A stretch of 64,000 nucleotides of DNA from Lysobacter sp. ISL-50 (GCF_018612875.1 NZ_JAGGRI010000007.1:124001-188000); one strand, 5' to 3'. Shown: positions 1 to 9,354, counted from the first letter of the stretch. Made by a program: numbers and translations. Notes: generated from the sequence alone by a model not told the origin.

Positions 1-1180
1 TCACCAGAATCAGAGTGTCGTCGGCCGAGGTCGCCTTGTTCGCCGCGTCCACCGCCTGGCTCAGCGCGATGGTGTCGGTCAGCGCGCGATAGGCGTTGCC
101 CTGGTGATGGGCGTGATCGATGCGTCCGCCCTCGACCAGCAGCACGAAGCCGGTATCGCCCTTGATCGCCTTCAGCCGCTCGATCGCCGCGACCGTCATC
201 TGCGCCAGCGACGGCTCGCCCGCGCCGTCCTGCGGACGGTCGTGGTCGAACTGCATGTGATCGGGCTCGAACAGCGCGAACAGCGGCTTGTCCTTCGGCG
301 CGGCGGCGAACTGCTTGGCGTTCCACACGTACTCGCCGCCGGGATGGCGCTGCTTCCAGGTCGCGATCAGGTCGCGGCCGTCCAAGCGCTGGCCGACCTT
401 GTCGTCGTATTCCGGATCGCGCTGCTCCACGGTCATGAAGTTGCCGCGGCCGCCGCCCATCAATACGTCCGGGCCGGTGCCGTAGGGCGATTCGATCATC
501 TGCCGGGCGATGTCGATGCAGCCCTGGGCCTTGGCCTTGTCGGTCAGGTCCATGTCGTTTTCCCAGTTGCGCTCGGCCGAATGGCTGAAGGTCGCGCCCG
601 GGGTGGCGTGAGTGACGCGGGTGGTGGTGACCACGCCGGTGGCCAGGCCGCTGCTGGCGGCGAGTTCCCACAAGGTCAGCATCGGCGCCTGCAGCGCGGC
701 CGCGCAATCGCCGCGCAGGCCTTTCTGGCCGATGCTGAGCACGCCGGCGCGGGTCTTCACGCCGGTGGCCATCGCGCTCATGGTGCCGGCCGAGTCGGGC
801 GTCTGCGAGTCGGTGTTGTAGGTCTTGCTTAGCGCGGTCGCCGGGAAGCGCTCCCAGCTCAGGCGGTTTTCTTCGCCGGGCGAGCCCTTGAGCTGGCCGT
901 CGAGAATGCGCGCGGCGGCGACGGTGGTCAGGCTCATGCCGTCGCCGACGAACAGGATCACGTTCTTGGCTTTGCCGGTGCTGGCGCCGCGCTGCGCGGC
1001 CTGGGCGGCGCCGTCGCGGTACCACCATGCCGGGGTTTCGTCCTGCGGGTGCTTGATCTGCGGGACATCGACGACGACGCCGCTGGCGGGCGCATCGGCG
1101 CGCGTGGTCGGCGCGGCCGCGGCGCAGGCGGTGAGCAGCGCGGGAACGAAGAGAACGGAAGCGGAACGCAGCTTGGACAT
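1..1180 (-). CDS. Alkaline phosphatase family protein (3' end outside window)
   Basis: Phosphate monoester hydrolase of the PhoA superfamily, probably exported and lipid-anchored. The N-terminus ends in a lipobox LTAC with Cys19. A metal-binding motif VGDGMS lies near residue 80, and the nucleophile Ser130 sits in TPDSAGT. Later motifs are GGGRGNF and a zinc-binding VEGGRIDHAHH. The frame stays open through the left edge, so the C-terminal part is missing; 393 codons are visible. It is transcribed away from the MFS gene, with a palindromic repeat between them. The family is secure; the exact substrate is not known. Confidence 0.92.
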   Translation of the reverse strand, partial: MSKLRSASVLFVPALLTACAAAAPTTRADAPASGVVVDVPQIKHPQDETPAWWYRDGAAQAAQRGASTGKAKNVILFVGDGMSLTTVAAARILDGQLKGSPGEENRLSWERFPATALSKTYNTDSQTPDSAGTMSAMATGVKTRAGVLSIGQKGLRGDCAAALQAPMLTLWELAASSGLATGVVTTTRVTHATPGATFSHSAERNWENDMDLTDKAKAQGCIDIARQMIESPYGTGPDVLMGGGRGNFMTVEQRDPEYDDKVGQRLDGRDLIATWKQRHPGGEYVWNAKQFAAAPKDKPLFALFEPDHMQFDHDRPQDGAGEPSLAQMTVAAIERLKAIKGDTGFVLLVEGGRIDHAHHQGNAYRALTDTIALSQAVDAANKATSADDTLILV

Positions 1181-1309
1181 GGGCGGGCCGGGCGTTGGGA
1201 ATGACAAGCCGGCGATTATGCCCTGGACGTGTGACTGCGGTTGGGCGTCGGCGCTGGTGGTACGGCGCCGGATGTTTGCTGGTCGTGGCGGAAAGCAGGA
1301 GGCAGAAAC

Positions 1310-1373
1310 GAGTTCAGAGGAGTGAGGAGTGAGTAAAGCATCGCCCCTACTCACTCCTCACTCCTCTGAACTC
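1310..1373. repeat. Perfect 26-bp inverted repeat (GAGTGAGGAGTGAG family)
   Basis: Two 26-bp arms (1310-1335 and 1348-1373) are exact reverse complements around a 12-bp loop. Each arm contains TTCAGAGGAGTGAGGAGTGA. The same sequence recurs at 14685-14759, so this is an interspersed repeat family. It lies just downstream of the MFS stop codon and could act as its transcription terminator, although no T-tract follows. Confidence 0.9.
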
Positions 1374-1381
1374 ATTCCTGC

Positions 1382-2554
1382 CTAAATAGCCATGTTCAGG
1401 CGCCGATCCGCCCGGTGCTCCAGAAAATTCACCACCAGGCCCAGCCCGATCACCGCCGCGGCCACCACCAGCACCTGATTGAGCCCGACCTGGCGCAGCA
1501 CCGCGCCGCCGATCAGCGAACCCAGGGCGATGCCGATGTTGTAGCCCGACACGGTCAGGCTGGAGGCGATCTCGGCCGAACCGGGAATCAAGCGGCGCGA
1601 CACCTCGATCCCGTAATGCCCCAGCGACGGCGTCGAGCTCATCGCGAACAGCCCCAGCAGCAAGATGCCGGCGTAGGCGAACGAGGGCAGGCCGATCAGG
1701 AAATAGATCGCCACGAACAAGGCCGCGATCAGCGCGTAGTTGAAACCGATCGTGCGCGACACGCCGTATTTGGCCGCGGCGATGCCGCCGAAATGATTGC
1801 CCAGCACCACGCCGACGCCGAACAACAGCAGCAGGAAATTCGCCGTGTCCTGGCTGTAGCCCAATGAATCGATGATCAGCTTGGGCAGATAGGTGTAGGC
1901 GATGAAATAGCCGCCGAACAGCAGCACGATCTTCATCAGCGCCGACAGCACGCGCGGGTTCGAGATCACTTCGGCGAAGCGCACCTGCTGCGATTCCAGC
2001 GTGCGCGCGCCGGCCTGCGCCGGAATCCAGCGCCACATCGCCGCCGCCGCGATCAGGTACGCGCCGCCGAGCAACCAGAAGGTCGCCTGCCAGCGATAGT
2101 GATCGCTGACGAAACCCATGATCGGAATGCTCAACACGATGGCGATGGTCAGGCCGGAGATCACCTGCGCCATGCCTTCGATGGTCGAGCGCGGGCTGAG
2201 CCGCCCGGCCAGCGGCATCGCCAGCGAGAAGAACAGGCCGTGGTTGGCGCCCAGCAACAGGCGCGCGGCCAGCAGCAGGCCGAAGTGTTCGCTCATCGAC
2301 GCCAGCACCGTCAGGGCGCCGGCCGCGGCCATCGACACCGCCAGGGTCAGGCGGGTGTCGTAGCGCTGCAGCAGCCGCGTCAACACCGGCGCGCCGATGG
2401 TGACGCCGATGGCGTAGATCGCCACCAGCCAGCCCAATTCGTCGCTGCTGCGGTGCAACTGGTGCGTCAGCGACGGAATCAGCCCGACCGTGCCGAATTC
2501 GGCCGAGCCGAGGGCGAAGGCGCCCAGGAGGAGAGCGAAGAGTGCTTTGTTCAT
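1382..2554 (-). CDS. MFS transporter, DHA1 family efflux protein
   Basis: Inner-membrane drug/metabolite exporter of the major facilitator superfamily, 390 residues and about 12 hydrophobic segments, the usual size for the AraJ/CmlA-like DHA1 group. The start MNKALFALLLGAFALGSAEF was chosen because it begins directly with the first helix; the longer open frame upstream runs through the promoter region. It is divergent from an ArsR-type regulator, with an inverted repeat in the shared promoter region, so the regulator probably represses it. The substrate cannot be read from the sequence. Confidence 0.9.
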   Translation of the reverse strand: MNKALFALLLGAFALGSAEFGTVGLIPSLTHQLHRSSDELGWLVAIYAIGVTIGAPVLTRLLQRYDTRLTLAVSMAAAGALTVLASMSEHFGLLLAARLLLGANHGLFFSLAMPLAGRLSPRSTIEGMAQVISGLTIAIVLSIPIMGFVSDHYRWQATFWLLGGAYLIAAAAMWRWIPAQAGARTLESQQVRFAEVISNPRVLSALMKIVLLFGGYFIAYTYLPKLIIDSLGYSQDTANFLLLLFGVGVVLGNHFGGIAAAKYGVSRTIGFNYALIAALFVAIYFLIGLPSFAYAGILLLGLFAMSSTPSLGHYGIEVSRRLIPGSAEIASSLTVSGYNIGIALGSLIGGAVLRQVGLNQVLVVAAAVIGLGLVVNFLEHRADRRLNMAI

Positions 2555-2677
2555 GAGGCCGGGATGGGGGTTGGGGCGTCGGGAGTCGCAACGGCGCTTG
2601 CGCAGCGATCGGGGCGATCGGGTTCGCGGGCGGGAGAGCGGGGTGGCGCCCCGGTGAGTTCCGGATCCGGTTGTAGT

Positions 2678-2700
2678 ATAGTTCCAATATTCGGAACTAT
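2678..2700. promoter_or_regulatory. Probable ArsR-type operator
   Basis: ATAGTTCC (2678-2685), a 7-bp AT-rich spacer and GGAACTAT (2693-2700) form a perfect 8-bp inverted repeat between the divergent MFS and ArsR genes. It sits in the only AT-rich stretch of the intergenic region, where promoters are expected. Position and symmetry fit an operator for the adjacent repressor. Confidence 0.7.
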
Positions 2701-2743
2701 GGAAAATATAGCAGCAGGCCCCGGCTTGTTGCAAGCTGTCGCC

Positions 2744-3187
2744 ATGAGACCTCTGCATCACCCCGCCACCGACGACATCGAACTGACCACCGTGCTGTAC
2801 GCGCTCGCCGATCCGGTGCGATTGGGCCTGGTGCGCGGGCTCAGCAAGGATCAGCCGGTGTCGTGCATCGGCGCCTGCATCGACGAGGAATTGCCGCGCG
2901 CGACGCTGTCGCGGCATTTCGATGTGTTGCGTTCGGCCGGACTGGTCCGTACCGTCAAATCCGGAACGCAAAATCTCAATACCCTGCGCTGCGACGATCT
3001 GGAGCGCCGCTTCCCCGGCCTGCTGAGCGCGATCCTGCATTGCGCGGGCGGCGTGCCGGCGGCGAAATATCCGGGCAAGACGCCGGCGGCGCTGGCAAAA
3101 CCCGCGGTTAAAGCGGCGACCAAGCCCGCCGCGCGTGCCCGTCGCGGCGAGCCGGCGCCCGTGCGCGCCGGCAAGGCCCGCGCATGA
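2744..3187 (+). CDS. ArsR-family transcriptional regulator
   Basis: DNA-binding repressor of 147 residues with an ArsR-type winged helix: the segment LYALADPVRLGLVRGL is followed by a recognition helix region LPRATLSRHFDVLRSAGLV. Cysteines occur at SCIGACID, but the classical arsenic-sensor ELCVCDL motif is absent, so the inducer is unknown. The last 40 residues form an unusual Ala/Lys/Arg/Pro-rich tail that could add nonspecific DNA contact. An in-frame ATG at 2699 also exists, but it overlaps the operator; 2744 gives the normal family N-terminus. It is divergent from the MFS gene it probably controls. Confidence 0.88.
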   Translation: MRPLHHPATDDIELTTVLYALADPVRLGLVRGLSKDQPVSCIGACIDEELPRATLSRHFDVLRSAGLVRTVKSGTQNLNTLRCDDLERRFPGLLSAILHCAGGVPAAKYPGKTPAALAKPAVKAATKPAARARRGEPAPVRAGKARA

Positions 3188-3385
3188 AAGCGCGGACCGC
3201 GATGCGGCGTTTTGCCGAAGCGGTTCACACTAATGAAGTTTCGTTGCCGGCTTATGCACTTCCATCAGCCGGCGCGATGGCGAAGCTGTTTATCGTGTCG
3301 TCCTCTCGCGCCGCCGCCGCGCGGCGCGCGCATCCGCAACCGCGCGCAGGCGCGTCCCACGCTGAATTGACTGGATAGTCCCGCG

Positions 3386-4708
3386 ATGAGTGCTCTGTTC
3401 TCGGCCTGGTTCCGCATCCCGTTCTGGCAACGCGTGGTCGGCGGCTTCGTGCTCGGCGCGCTGGCCGGCTGGGCCTTCGGTCATTCGGCCGAGACCTGGT
3501 TCGGGCCACTGGGCGATCTGTACGTCACCCTGATCAAGATGATCGCGGTGCCGCTGGTGTTCTTCGCGGTGATCAACGCGGTGGCTTCGCTGCATGGGCA
3601 GAAGTCGATCGCCGCGCTCGGCGGCCGCACCTTCGCCTGGTTCGCGGTGACCGCGGTGCTGGCGGTCGGCGTCGGCCTGGCGGTCGGCACGATCCTGCAG
3701 CCGGGCACCGGCGTCATCGGCCTGGCGATGGATTCGTCGTACAAGCCGCGCGACGTGCCCAGCGTGACCAAGGTGCTGCTCGACGTGGTGCCGAGCAATC
3801 CGTTCTACGCCCTGACCGGCATCGGCACGACCAAGAACGCGGCCGGCGACACCGTGCTCGCCGCCGGCAAGGGCTCGATCCTGCCGGTGATCTTCTTCGC
3901 CGCGCTGCTCGGCTTCGCCATGGTCAAGCTCGGCGAAAAAGTCGCCGGCGTGCGCAAGCTGGTCGGCGAAGCCAGCGAGTTGATGATTCAGGTCACCCGC
4001 TTCGTTCTCGAATTCACCCCGATCGGCACCTTCGGCCTGATCGCCGCGCTGGTCGGCGCATACGGTTTCGAAAAACTGCTGCCGCTGGGCAATTTCGTCC
4101 TGGCGCTGTATCTGGCCTGCGGCATTCACATCGTCGTGGTCTACAGCGGCCTGCTGCTCGCGCACGGCCTGAACCCGCTGAAGTTTTTCCGCGGCGCGGC
4201 GCCGGGCATGCAGGTGGCGTTCGTGAGTTCCTCGAGCTTCGCCGCGATGCCGGTGGCGATGCGCTCGATCACGCACAACCTCGGCGTCAACAAGGATTAC
4301 GCCGCGTTCGCTTCGCCCTTGGGCGCGAGCATCAAGATGGACGGCTGCGGCGCGATCTATCCGGCGCTGTGCGCGGTGTTCATCGCGCAATACACCGGCA
4401 CGCCGTTGACCGCGGACCAGTACCTGATCGTGCTGATCGCCTCGGTGCTGGGCAGCTTCGGCACCGCCGGCGTTCCCGGCACGGCGGTGATCATGGCCAC
4501 CGTGGTGCTCAGCGCCGCCGGCCTGCCGCTGGAAACCATCGGCTATCTGTACGCCATCGACCGCATCCTCGACATGATGCGCACCATGACCAACGTGACC
4601 GGGCAGATGCTGGTGCCGGTGCTGGTGGCGAAGGAAACCGGCCTGCTCGACCGCGCGGTGTACGAGGCCGCGCCGACCAACGTCGGGATCGAGCAGGAAA
4701 ACGCTTAG
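3386..4708 (+). CDS. Dicarboxylate/amino acid:cation symporter (SDF family)
   Basis: Inner-membrane secondary transporter of 440 residues in the DctA/GltP family, taking up C4-dicarboxylates or acidic amino acids with Na+ or H+. Visible hallmarks are the serine-rich re-entrant loop FVSSSSFAAMP, DGCGAIYPA, the second hairpin FGTAGVPGTAVIMA, and the substrate-binding helix DRILDMMRTMTNVTGQ. The gene stands alone, with about 200 bp upstream and 250 bp downstream free of genes. The exact substrate (dicarboxylate, glutamate or serine) is not decided by these motifs alone. Confidence 0.93.
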   Translation: MSALFSAWFRIPFWQRVVGGFVLGALAGWAFGHSAETWFGPLGDLYVTLIKMIAVPLVFFAVINAVASLHGQKSIAALGGRTFAWFAVTAVLAVGVGLAVGTILQPGTGVIGLAMDSSYKPRDVPSVTKVLLDVVPSNPFYALTGIGTTKNAAGDTVLAAGKGSILPVIFFAALLGFAMVKLGEKVAGVRKLVGEASELMIQVTRFVLEFTPIGTFGLIAALVGAYGFEKLLPLGNFVLALYLACGIHIVVVYSGLLLAHGLNPLKFFRGAAPGMQVAFVSSSSFAAMPVAMRSITHNLGVNKDYAAFASPLGASIKMDGCGAIYPALCAVFIAQYTGTPLTADQYLIVLIASVLGSFGTAGVPGTAVIMATVVLSAAGLPLETIGYLYAIDRILDMMRTMTNVTGQMLVPVLVAKETGLLDRAVYEAAPTNVGIEQENA

Positions 4709-4959
4709 CGCGGCGCTGCGCCGATCTCGATGCGCGTCGGCCGGCGGCGTTGAATCTGGCGCACAGGATCAACGCCACATCCGTGATCCACGCACCGATC
4801 GACGGCGTTGTCGCCGACCGCCAGATCGAGCAGGGCGATGATGGCAAGATCTGGAACCGGCCATGGGACGGGATCGCGCGCCGCTGGAGACAGATTTGAT
4901 TCGGATGGCCGCCGTTCGTTCCGAGTAATGCCGTCTTTCCATTTTCGGAGGAAGAAACG

Positions 4960-5502
4960 ATGAGGTCATGGATGTCCGCGTTGTTGTTGGCGACTCTTGC
5001 TGGATGCGCGAGTGCGCCACGATCCGTCGAGCCGCCGCCGGACCCGCGCAGCGGCGCCGTCGGCGTGCGCTCCATCGACAAACTCATGCCGTCCGACGAC
5101 CGCATGCAGCTGGCCGACAACGAAACCTTCCAGATGCCGTTGGCCGAGGCGGATAACGCGGTGCCGGTGTATCCGGTCGAGTTGCTGGCGCAGCGGCTGG
5201 CGCCCCAGACCGTGTGCCTGCGCGTGGCGATCGGCGCCGACGGGCGGGTCATGGACAGTCAGCCTATCGACGATGTGCAGGCCGGCTGCGCGATCGGGTC
5301 GGACGCGCGCTTCGTCGAAGCCGCGCGCGCCGCGGCGGCGCAGTGGCGTTTCGATCCTGCCTTCCGTTGCGTCTACCCGGGCGCGAAACCCGATGAGCAA
5401 GGCTGCGTGACCGGGAAGGAGGAATCGGTGGCGGTGAGCCTGGCTTTCAGCTTCGTGTTCGAGCAGAAGGACGGCAAGGGGTCGGTGAGGGTGGGCGGTT
5501 GA
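4960..5502 (+). CDS. Lipoprotein with TonB C-terminal-like domain
   Basis: A 180-residue protein with a lipoprotein signal (lipobox LAGC, Cys16) after a strong ribosome binding site GGAGGAA. The segment VCLRVAIGADGRVMDSQP, followed by FVEAARAAAAQWRFDPA, has the beta-alpha-beta pattern of the energy-transducer TonB C-terminal domain. There is no TonB-type membrane anchor or proline-rich linker, so it is more likely a periplasm-facing lipoprotein that reuses the fold than a TonB. Four cysteines in the mature part could form disulfides. Function unknown. Confidence 0.75.
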   Translation: MRSWMSALLLATLAGCASAPRSVEPPPDPRSGAVGVRSIDKLMPSDDRMQLADNETFQMPLAEADNAVPVYPVELLAQRLAPQTVCLRVAIGADGRVMDSQPIDDVQAGCAIGSDARFVEAARAAAAQWRFDPAFRCVYPGAKPDEQGCVTGKEESVAVSLAFSFVFEQKDGKGSVRVGG

Positions 5503-5525
5503 GGGCTTGCCCGGCGAAGCGCTGA

Positions 5526-5680
5526 CTTTTGTGGGAGGGAGCTTTAGCCCCGATGCTTTTCGATCAGCTCAGGTGAAAGTCCGGTGACCTGACTGAAAAG
5601 CATCGGGGCTAAAGCTCCCTCCCACAAAAGACTCCCTCCCACAAAGGCTCCCTTCCACAGAAGCCTCTCCCACAAAAAGC
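5526..5680. repeat. Interspersed palindromic repeat, GGGAGCTTTAGCCCCGATGC family
   Basis: Two perfect 36-bp arms (5526-5561 and 5595-5630) surround a 33-bp loop. Decayed copies of the outer end (CTCCCTCCCACAAA) continue to about 5680. The same family, in AGCTTTAGCCCC and GGCTTCAGCCCC variants, occurs at 13280, 38131, 39947 and 56061. Here it separates a lipoprotein gene from the convergent Nudix gene and may serve both as a terminator. Confidence 0.93.
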
Positions 5681-5688
5681 AGCGCCAC

Positions 5689-6177
5689 TCAAATCCGCGA
5701 AAACTTCCAGGACACCATCCGCCCGTCGCGATACGGCATCACCCCATGGAACGGCCGCGGGTCGGCGTCGAACACCAGCGGCAGGAATTCGCGGTCGCCT
5801 TCCCACATCGGCAACTCGTGCAGGCGTTCGATGTCCACCCATTCCAGCGTGCCTTCGGGATTGCTCGCGAACGGCGCGCCTTCGAAGGCGGTGATGGTGA
5901 ACACGAAGCCCAGCCAGTCCTCGCCGTGCTTGCCGAAGCCCGGCCAGCTGATGGTGCCGCGCAACTGCATGGCGGTGCAGTCGATGCCGGCTTCCTCGAA
6001 GATCTCGCGGCGCATGCCCGCGACCACGTCTTCGTCGGCCTCGAGCTTGCCGCCCAGGCCGTTGTACTTGCCCAACTGGTGATCGTCGGGACGGGCGTTG
6101 CGATGGACCATCAGCACTTGGCGGCCATCGGGCGAAATCACGTAGCCCAGGGTGGCCACGATAGGCGTGTACGGCAT
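5689..6177 (-). CDS. Nudix hydrolase (MutT-like)
   Basis: Hydrolase of nucleoside diphosphate-linked substrates, 162 residues from the chosen start MPYTPIVATLGYVI. A complete Nudix box spans residues 42-64: it begins GGKLEADED and ends REIFEEAGI, with all the catalytic Glu and Arg positions. A C-terminal PFHGVMPYRDGRMVSWKFSR resembles 8-oxo-dGTP diphosphatases of the MTH1/YtkD kind. A longer open frame upstream lacks family similarity. It is a single gene, convergent to the lipoprotein and divergent from the M16 operon. Confidence 0.9.
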   Translation of the reverse strand: MPYTPIVATLGYVISPDGRQVLMVHRNARPDDHQLGKYNGLGGKLEADEDVVAGMRREIFEEAGIDCTAMQLRGTISWPGFGKHGEDWLGFVFTITAFEGAPFASNPEGTLEWVDIERLHELPMWEGDREFLPLVFDADPRPFHGVMPYRDGRMVSWKFSRI

Positions 6178-6405
6178 CGGGGGATCGGCGTCGGAAAGGG
6201 CGCAGCGGAACTGCAGGCGCACAGTGTCGACGATTCGTCCGGCAACGGCCAGCGGCGCCGGTCTGCCTACGTGAGTTTCGACCTGCCACGGTGTCATCGG
6301 CGCGGGTTAAGGTGCCCGGGCCCGCGGCGGCGGCGCCCGCATGCGGCCATAATCGCCACGGAACCATCACGATCCGAATATCTCGACAAGGACAGGGAGC
6401 ACTCC

Positions 6406-7839
6406 ATGCGCAAGCGTCACCTGAGCGTGCTGCTGGCCGGCCTGACCACGATCACGACCGCCGCGTTCGCTACAGCGTCCGCGGCCGAGAGCGATCGCTG
6501 GCAGGTGCCGGTGGCGGTCAAGAAACTCGACAACGGACTGACCGTGGTCGTATCGCCCGATCACACCTCGCCGACCGTCGGCATCAGCGTGGTCTATCAC
6601 GTCGGCATGCGGCTGGAGCCCAAGAACCGCACCGGCTTCGCGCACCTGTTCGAGCATCTGATGTTCCAGGGCACGCCGGTCGCGCCGAAGGGCGTTTTCG
6701 ACAAGGTCATCAGCGGCGGCGGCGGACGCAACAACGGCTCGACCCGCCCGGACTTCACCAATTACATCGAAATCGCGCCGGTGTCGGCGCTGGACCGCCT
6801 GCTGTGGCTGGAGGCGGACCGGATGAAGACCCTGGACTTCAATCCGACCACGCTGAAGAACCAGCAGGACGTGGTCAAGGAAGAAATCCGCGTCAACGTG
6901 AAGAACCAGCCCTACGGCGGCTTCATGTGGATCGATATCGGCCAGCACGCGTTCCAGAAGTGGGAGAACAACCACGACGGCTACGGCAGCTTCCAGGATC
7001 TGGAAAACGCCAGCCTGGCCGACGTGCAGTCGTTCCACCGCGATTACTACGGCCCCAACAACGCCGTGCTCGGCATCGCCGGCGACATCAGCCCGGCCGA
7101 GGCGTTCGCGCTGGCCGACAAGTATTTCGGCGCGGTCCCCGGCCGCCCGACGCCGGCCGCGCCGGATTACAGCGAAGGCCTCAACACCGCCGAGAAGCGC
7201 ATCGACCAGACCGACGCGCTGGCGCAGGTGCCGGCGATCGCCGCGGCCTGGAAGATGCCGGCGCGCGGCAGCCGCGATCACGCGCCGATGGCGGTGCTGG
7301 GCAACGTGCTGGCCGGCGACGACGCTTCGCGTCTGTATCAGGGCCTGGTCAAGCAGCGCCAGATCGCCTTGAACGTCGAACCGCTGTACGGCCTGGTCGA
7401 TCCGTGGACCTACAACGGCCCCACGCTCTACACCTTGTTCGCGCTGTACAAGCCCGACACCAACGCCGACGCGGTGCTGGCCGCGATCGACGAGGAAGTG
7501 GCCAAGATCGCCCGCGACGGCGTCGATGCGGCCACGCTCAAGCGGGTCAAGACCAAGATGCTGGCCGATTGGTACAACGGCCTGGAGAGTTTCATCGAGC
7601 GCGCCAACACCATCGCGCTGATGCAGACCCTGTGGGGCGACGCCAACGTGGTCAACAAGATCCCGGGCTTGATCGAAGGCGTGACTTCGGCCGATCTGCA
7701 ACGCGTGGCCAAGACCTATCTGACCCGCGCCAATCGCACCGTGATCGATCGCCGGCCGGCCGCGATGGCCGCCGCCGCGCCCGCGGCCAAGGCCGACGCC
7801 GCGCCCTCCCAGACGGCCGCGCCGTCGGGCAAGAACTGA
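6406..7839 (+). CDS. M16 family zinc metallopeptidase (catalytic subunit)
   Basis: Exported zinc peptidase of 477 residues with an N-terminal signal peptide (residues 1-26). The inverted zinc motif HLFEH is at residues 80-84, and the third ligand is a Glu at 159/160 in DVVKEEIR, the right M16 spacing. Two M16 half-domains cover the rest; the C-terminus is a low-complexity Ala/Pro tail. A good ribosome site (AGGGAG) precedes the ATG. The gene is 11 bp from a second M16 gene that lacks the zinc motif, the usual arrangement for M16B heterodimers, in which this subunit would supply catalysis in the periplasm. Confidence 0.93.
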   Translation: MRKRHLSVLLAGLTTITTAAFATASAAESDRWQVPVAVKKLDNGLTVVVSPDHTSPTVGISVVYHVGMRLEPKNRTGFAHLFEHLMFQGTPVAPKGVFDKVISGGGGRNNGSTRPDFTNYIEIAPVSALDRLLWLEADRMKTLDFNPTTLKNQQDVVKEEIRVNVKNQPYGGFMWIDIGQHAFQKWENNHDGYGSFQDLENASLADVQSFHRDYYGPNNAVLGIAGDISPAEAFALADKYFGAVPGRPTPAAPDYSEGLNTAEKRIDQTDALAQVPAIAAAWKMPARGSRDHAPMAVLGNVLAGDDASRLYQGLVKQRQIALNVEPLYGLVDPWTYNGPTLYTLFALYKPDTNADAVLAAIDEEVAKIARDGVDAATLKRVKTKMLADWYNGLESFIERANTIALMQTLWGDANVVNKIPGLIEGVTSADLQRVAKTYLTRANRTVIDRRPAAMAAAAPAAKADAAPSQTAAPSGKN

Positions 7840-7850
7840 GGACCCGCGCC

Positions 7851-9269
7851 ATGAGAATCCATACCCACTCGCTCGCGCTGTCGCTGGCCCTGACCCTGAT
7901 CGCCGGCACCGCCGCGGCCGGCCCCAACGCCAAGCTGCCCGAACGCCTGCCGCCGCTGGCCGCCGACAAGGCGTTGCCGGTGCCGCAGATCGCGCAGAAA
8001 ACCCTCGCCAACGGCCTGCAGGTCTGGGTCGTGCCGCGCCAGGGACTGCCGCGCGTGGACTTCGCCCTGACCGTGCGCAACGCCGGCTATGCCAGCGACG
8101 CCGCCGATGCGCCGGGTTTCTCCGCGTTGTACGCCGGCCTGCTGGTCGAAGGCACCGCCAAACGCGACGCCAAGGCCATCGCCGAAGCCGCGCAGAGCTA
8201 CGGCGGCGTGATCGGCGCGGGGCCGTACAACGACGGGCTGACCCTCAGCGGTTACGCGCTGCCTTCGCAGGCCGCATCGATGATGCAACTGCTGTCGGAA
8301 GTCGCCGAAGGCGCGAGCTTTCCCGACGATGAGGTCAAGCTGGCCAAGGCCAATGCCCTGCAAGGTCTGAAGGCGCAGCAGTCGCAGCCCTCGTTCAAGG
8401 CCACGCGCGCGTTGCTGGCGACGACCTATGGCGATCATCCGTACGCGCGCACGCAACCCACCGAGGCGGCGATCAGCGCGGTCACCGCGCAGGCGATGCG
8501 CGCCGAGCATGCGCGTCGCTTCCGTCCCGACCGCGCGTTGCTGGTGGTGACCGGGCGGATCAGCGCCGAGGAAGGCTTCAAGTCCGCCGAAGCCGCCTTC
8601 GGCGACTGGAAAGCCAGCGGCGAACCGATCGCCGATGTCGCGCCCGCGCGCAGTTCGGCGCAGGCGCAACGGGTGTTCGTGCAGCGCGACGGCAGCGTGC
8701 AATCGGCGCTGCGGCTGGGCCGTCCGGCGATCGCGGCCACCGATGCCGACTACATTCCGGCGCAGTTGGCCGGCATCGTGCTCGGCGGCGGTTTCAGCAG
8801 CCGTCTGATGCAGAAGCTGCGCGAGGAGAAGGGCTACACCTACGGCGCGCGCGGCGGACTCAGCGCGTTCCGCGCCGGCGGCGCGGTGCAGGCCTCGGCG
8901 GACGTGCGCAACGAAGTCACCGGCGCCGCGATCGGCGAGTTCATCTACGAACTCGGCCGCCTCAGCGACTATCCGGTGCCGGCGCAGGAACTGGAAGACA
9001 CCAAGCGCTATGTCGCCGGCGGTTACCTGATCAACAACCAGTTGCAGGCCTCGGTGGCGTCGTCGTTGGCCAGCAACTGGCTGTACGGCCTGCCGCCGGA
9101 ATTCCTCGGCGAGTACGTGCCGAAGGTCCGCGCCGTGAGCGCCGAGCAGGTGCAGGCGATGGCGAAGAAGTATTACGCGGTGAAGGATCAGTCGATCATC
9201 GTGGTCGGCGACTACAAGGCGGTGCAGCCGCAGCTCAAGGAGTACGGCGAGTTCAAGCAGGAGAAGTGA
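7851..9269 (+). CDS. M16 family peptidase-like protein (non-catalytic subunit)
   Basis: Partner subunit of 472 residues with a signal peptide ending near TAAAG. In place of the zinc motif it carries SALYAGLLVEG, so it cannot bind zinc in the M16 manner. The C-terminal half keeps the substrate-shaping GGGFSSRLMQKLREEKGYTY motif (Arg/Tyr pair) typical of the inactive M16B partner. It directly follows the catalytic gene in an operon that ends at the terminator at 9355. The two proteins probably assemble into one periplasmic protease. Confidence 0.92.
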   Translation: MRIHTHSLALSLALTLIAGTAAAGPNAKLPERLPPLAADKALPVPQIAQKTLANGLQVWVVPRQGLPRVDFALTVRNAGYASDAADAPGFSALYAGLLVEGTAKRDAKAIAEAAQSYGGVIGAGPYNDGLTLSGYALPSQAASMMQLLSEVAEGASFPDDEVKLAKANALQGLKAQQSQPSFKATRALLATTYGDHPYARTQPTEAAISAVTAQAMRAEHARRFRPDRALLVVTGRISAEEGFKSAEAAFGDWKASGEPIADVAPARSSAQAQRVFVQRDGSVQSALRLGRPAIAATDADYIPAQLAGIVLGGGFSSRLMQKLREEKGYTYGARGGLSAFRAGGAVQASADVRNEVTGAAIGEFIYELGRLSDYPVPAQELEDTKRYVAGGYLINNQLQASVASSLASNWLYGLPPEFLGEYVPKVRAVSAEQVQAMAKKYYAVKDQSIIVVGDYKAVQPQLKEYGEFKQEK

Positions 9270-9354
9270 GTTCGCTGCTGATTGGAGGCTGTTGCGGCTC
9301 GGTGACGGGTGCGGCTGACGGATTGTCGGCGTGCTCGCCACCTTCGCGATCAAG

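Noticed and set aside
3184-3378. Short frame between the ArsR and symporter genes
   Set aside because: No ribosome site, no domain and random composition; treated as leader sequence of the symporter.
6291-7850. Upstream extension of the second M16 frame
   Set aside because: It lies out of frame inside the first M16 gene; the true start at 7851 begins a signal peptide.
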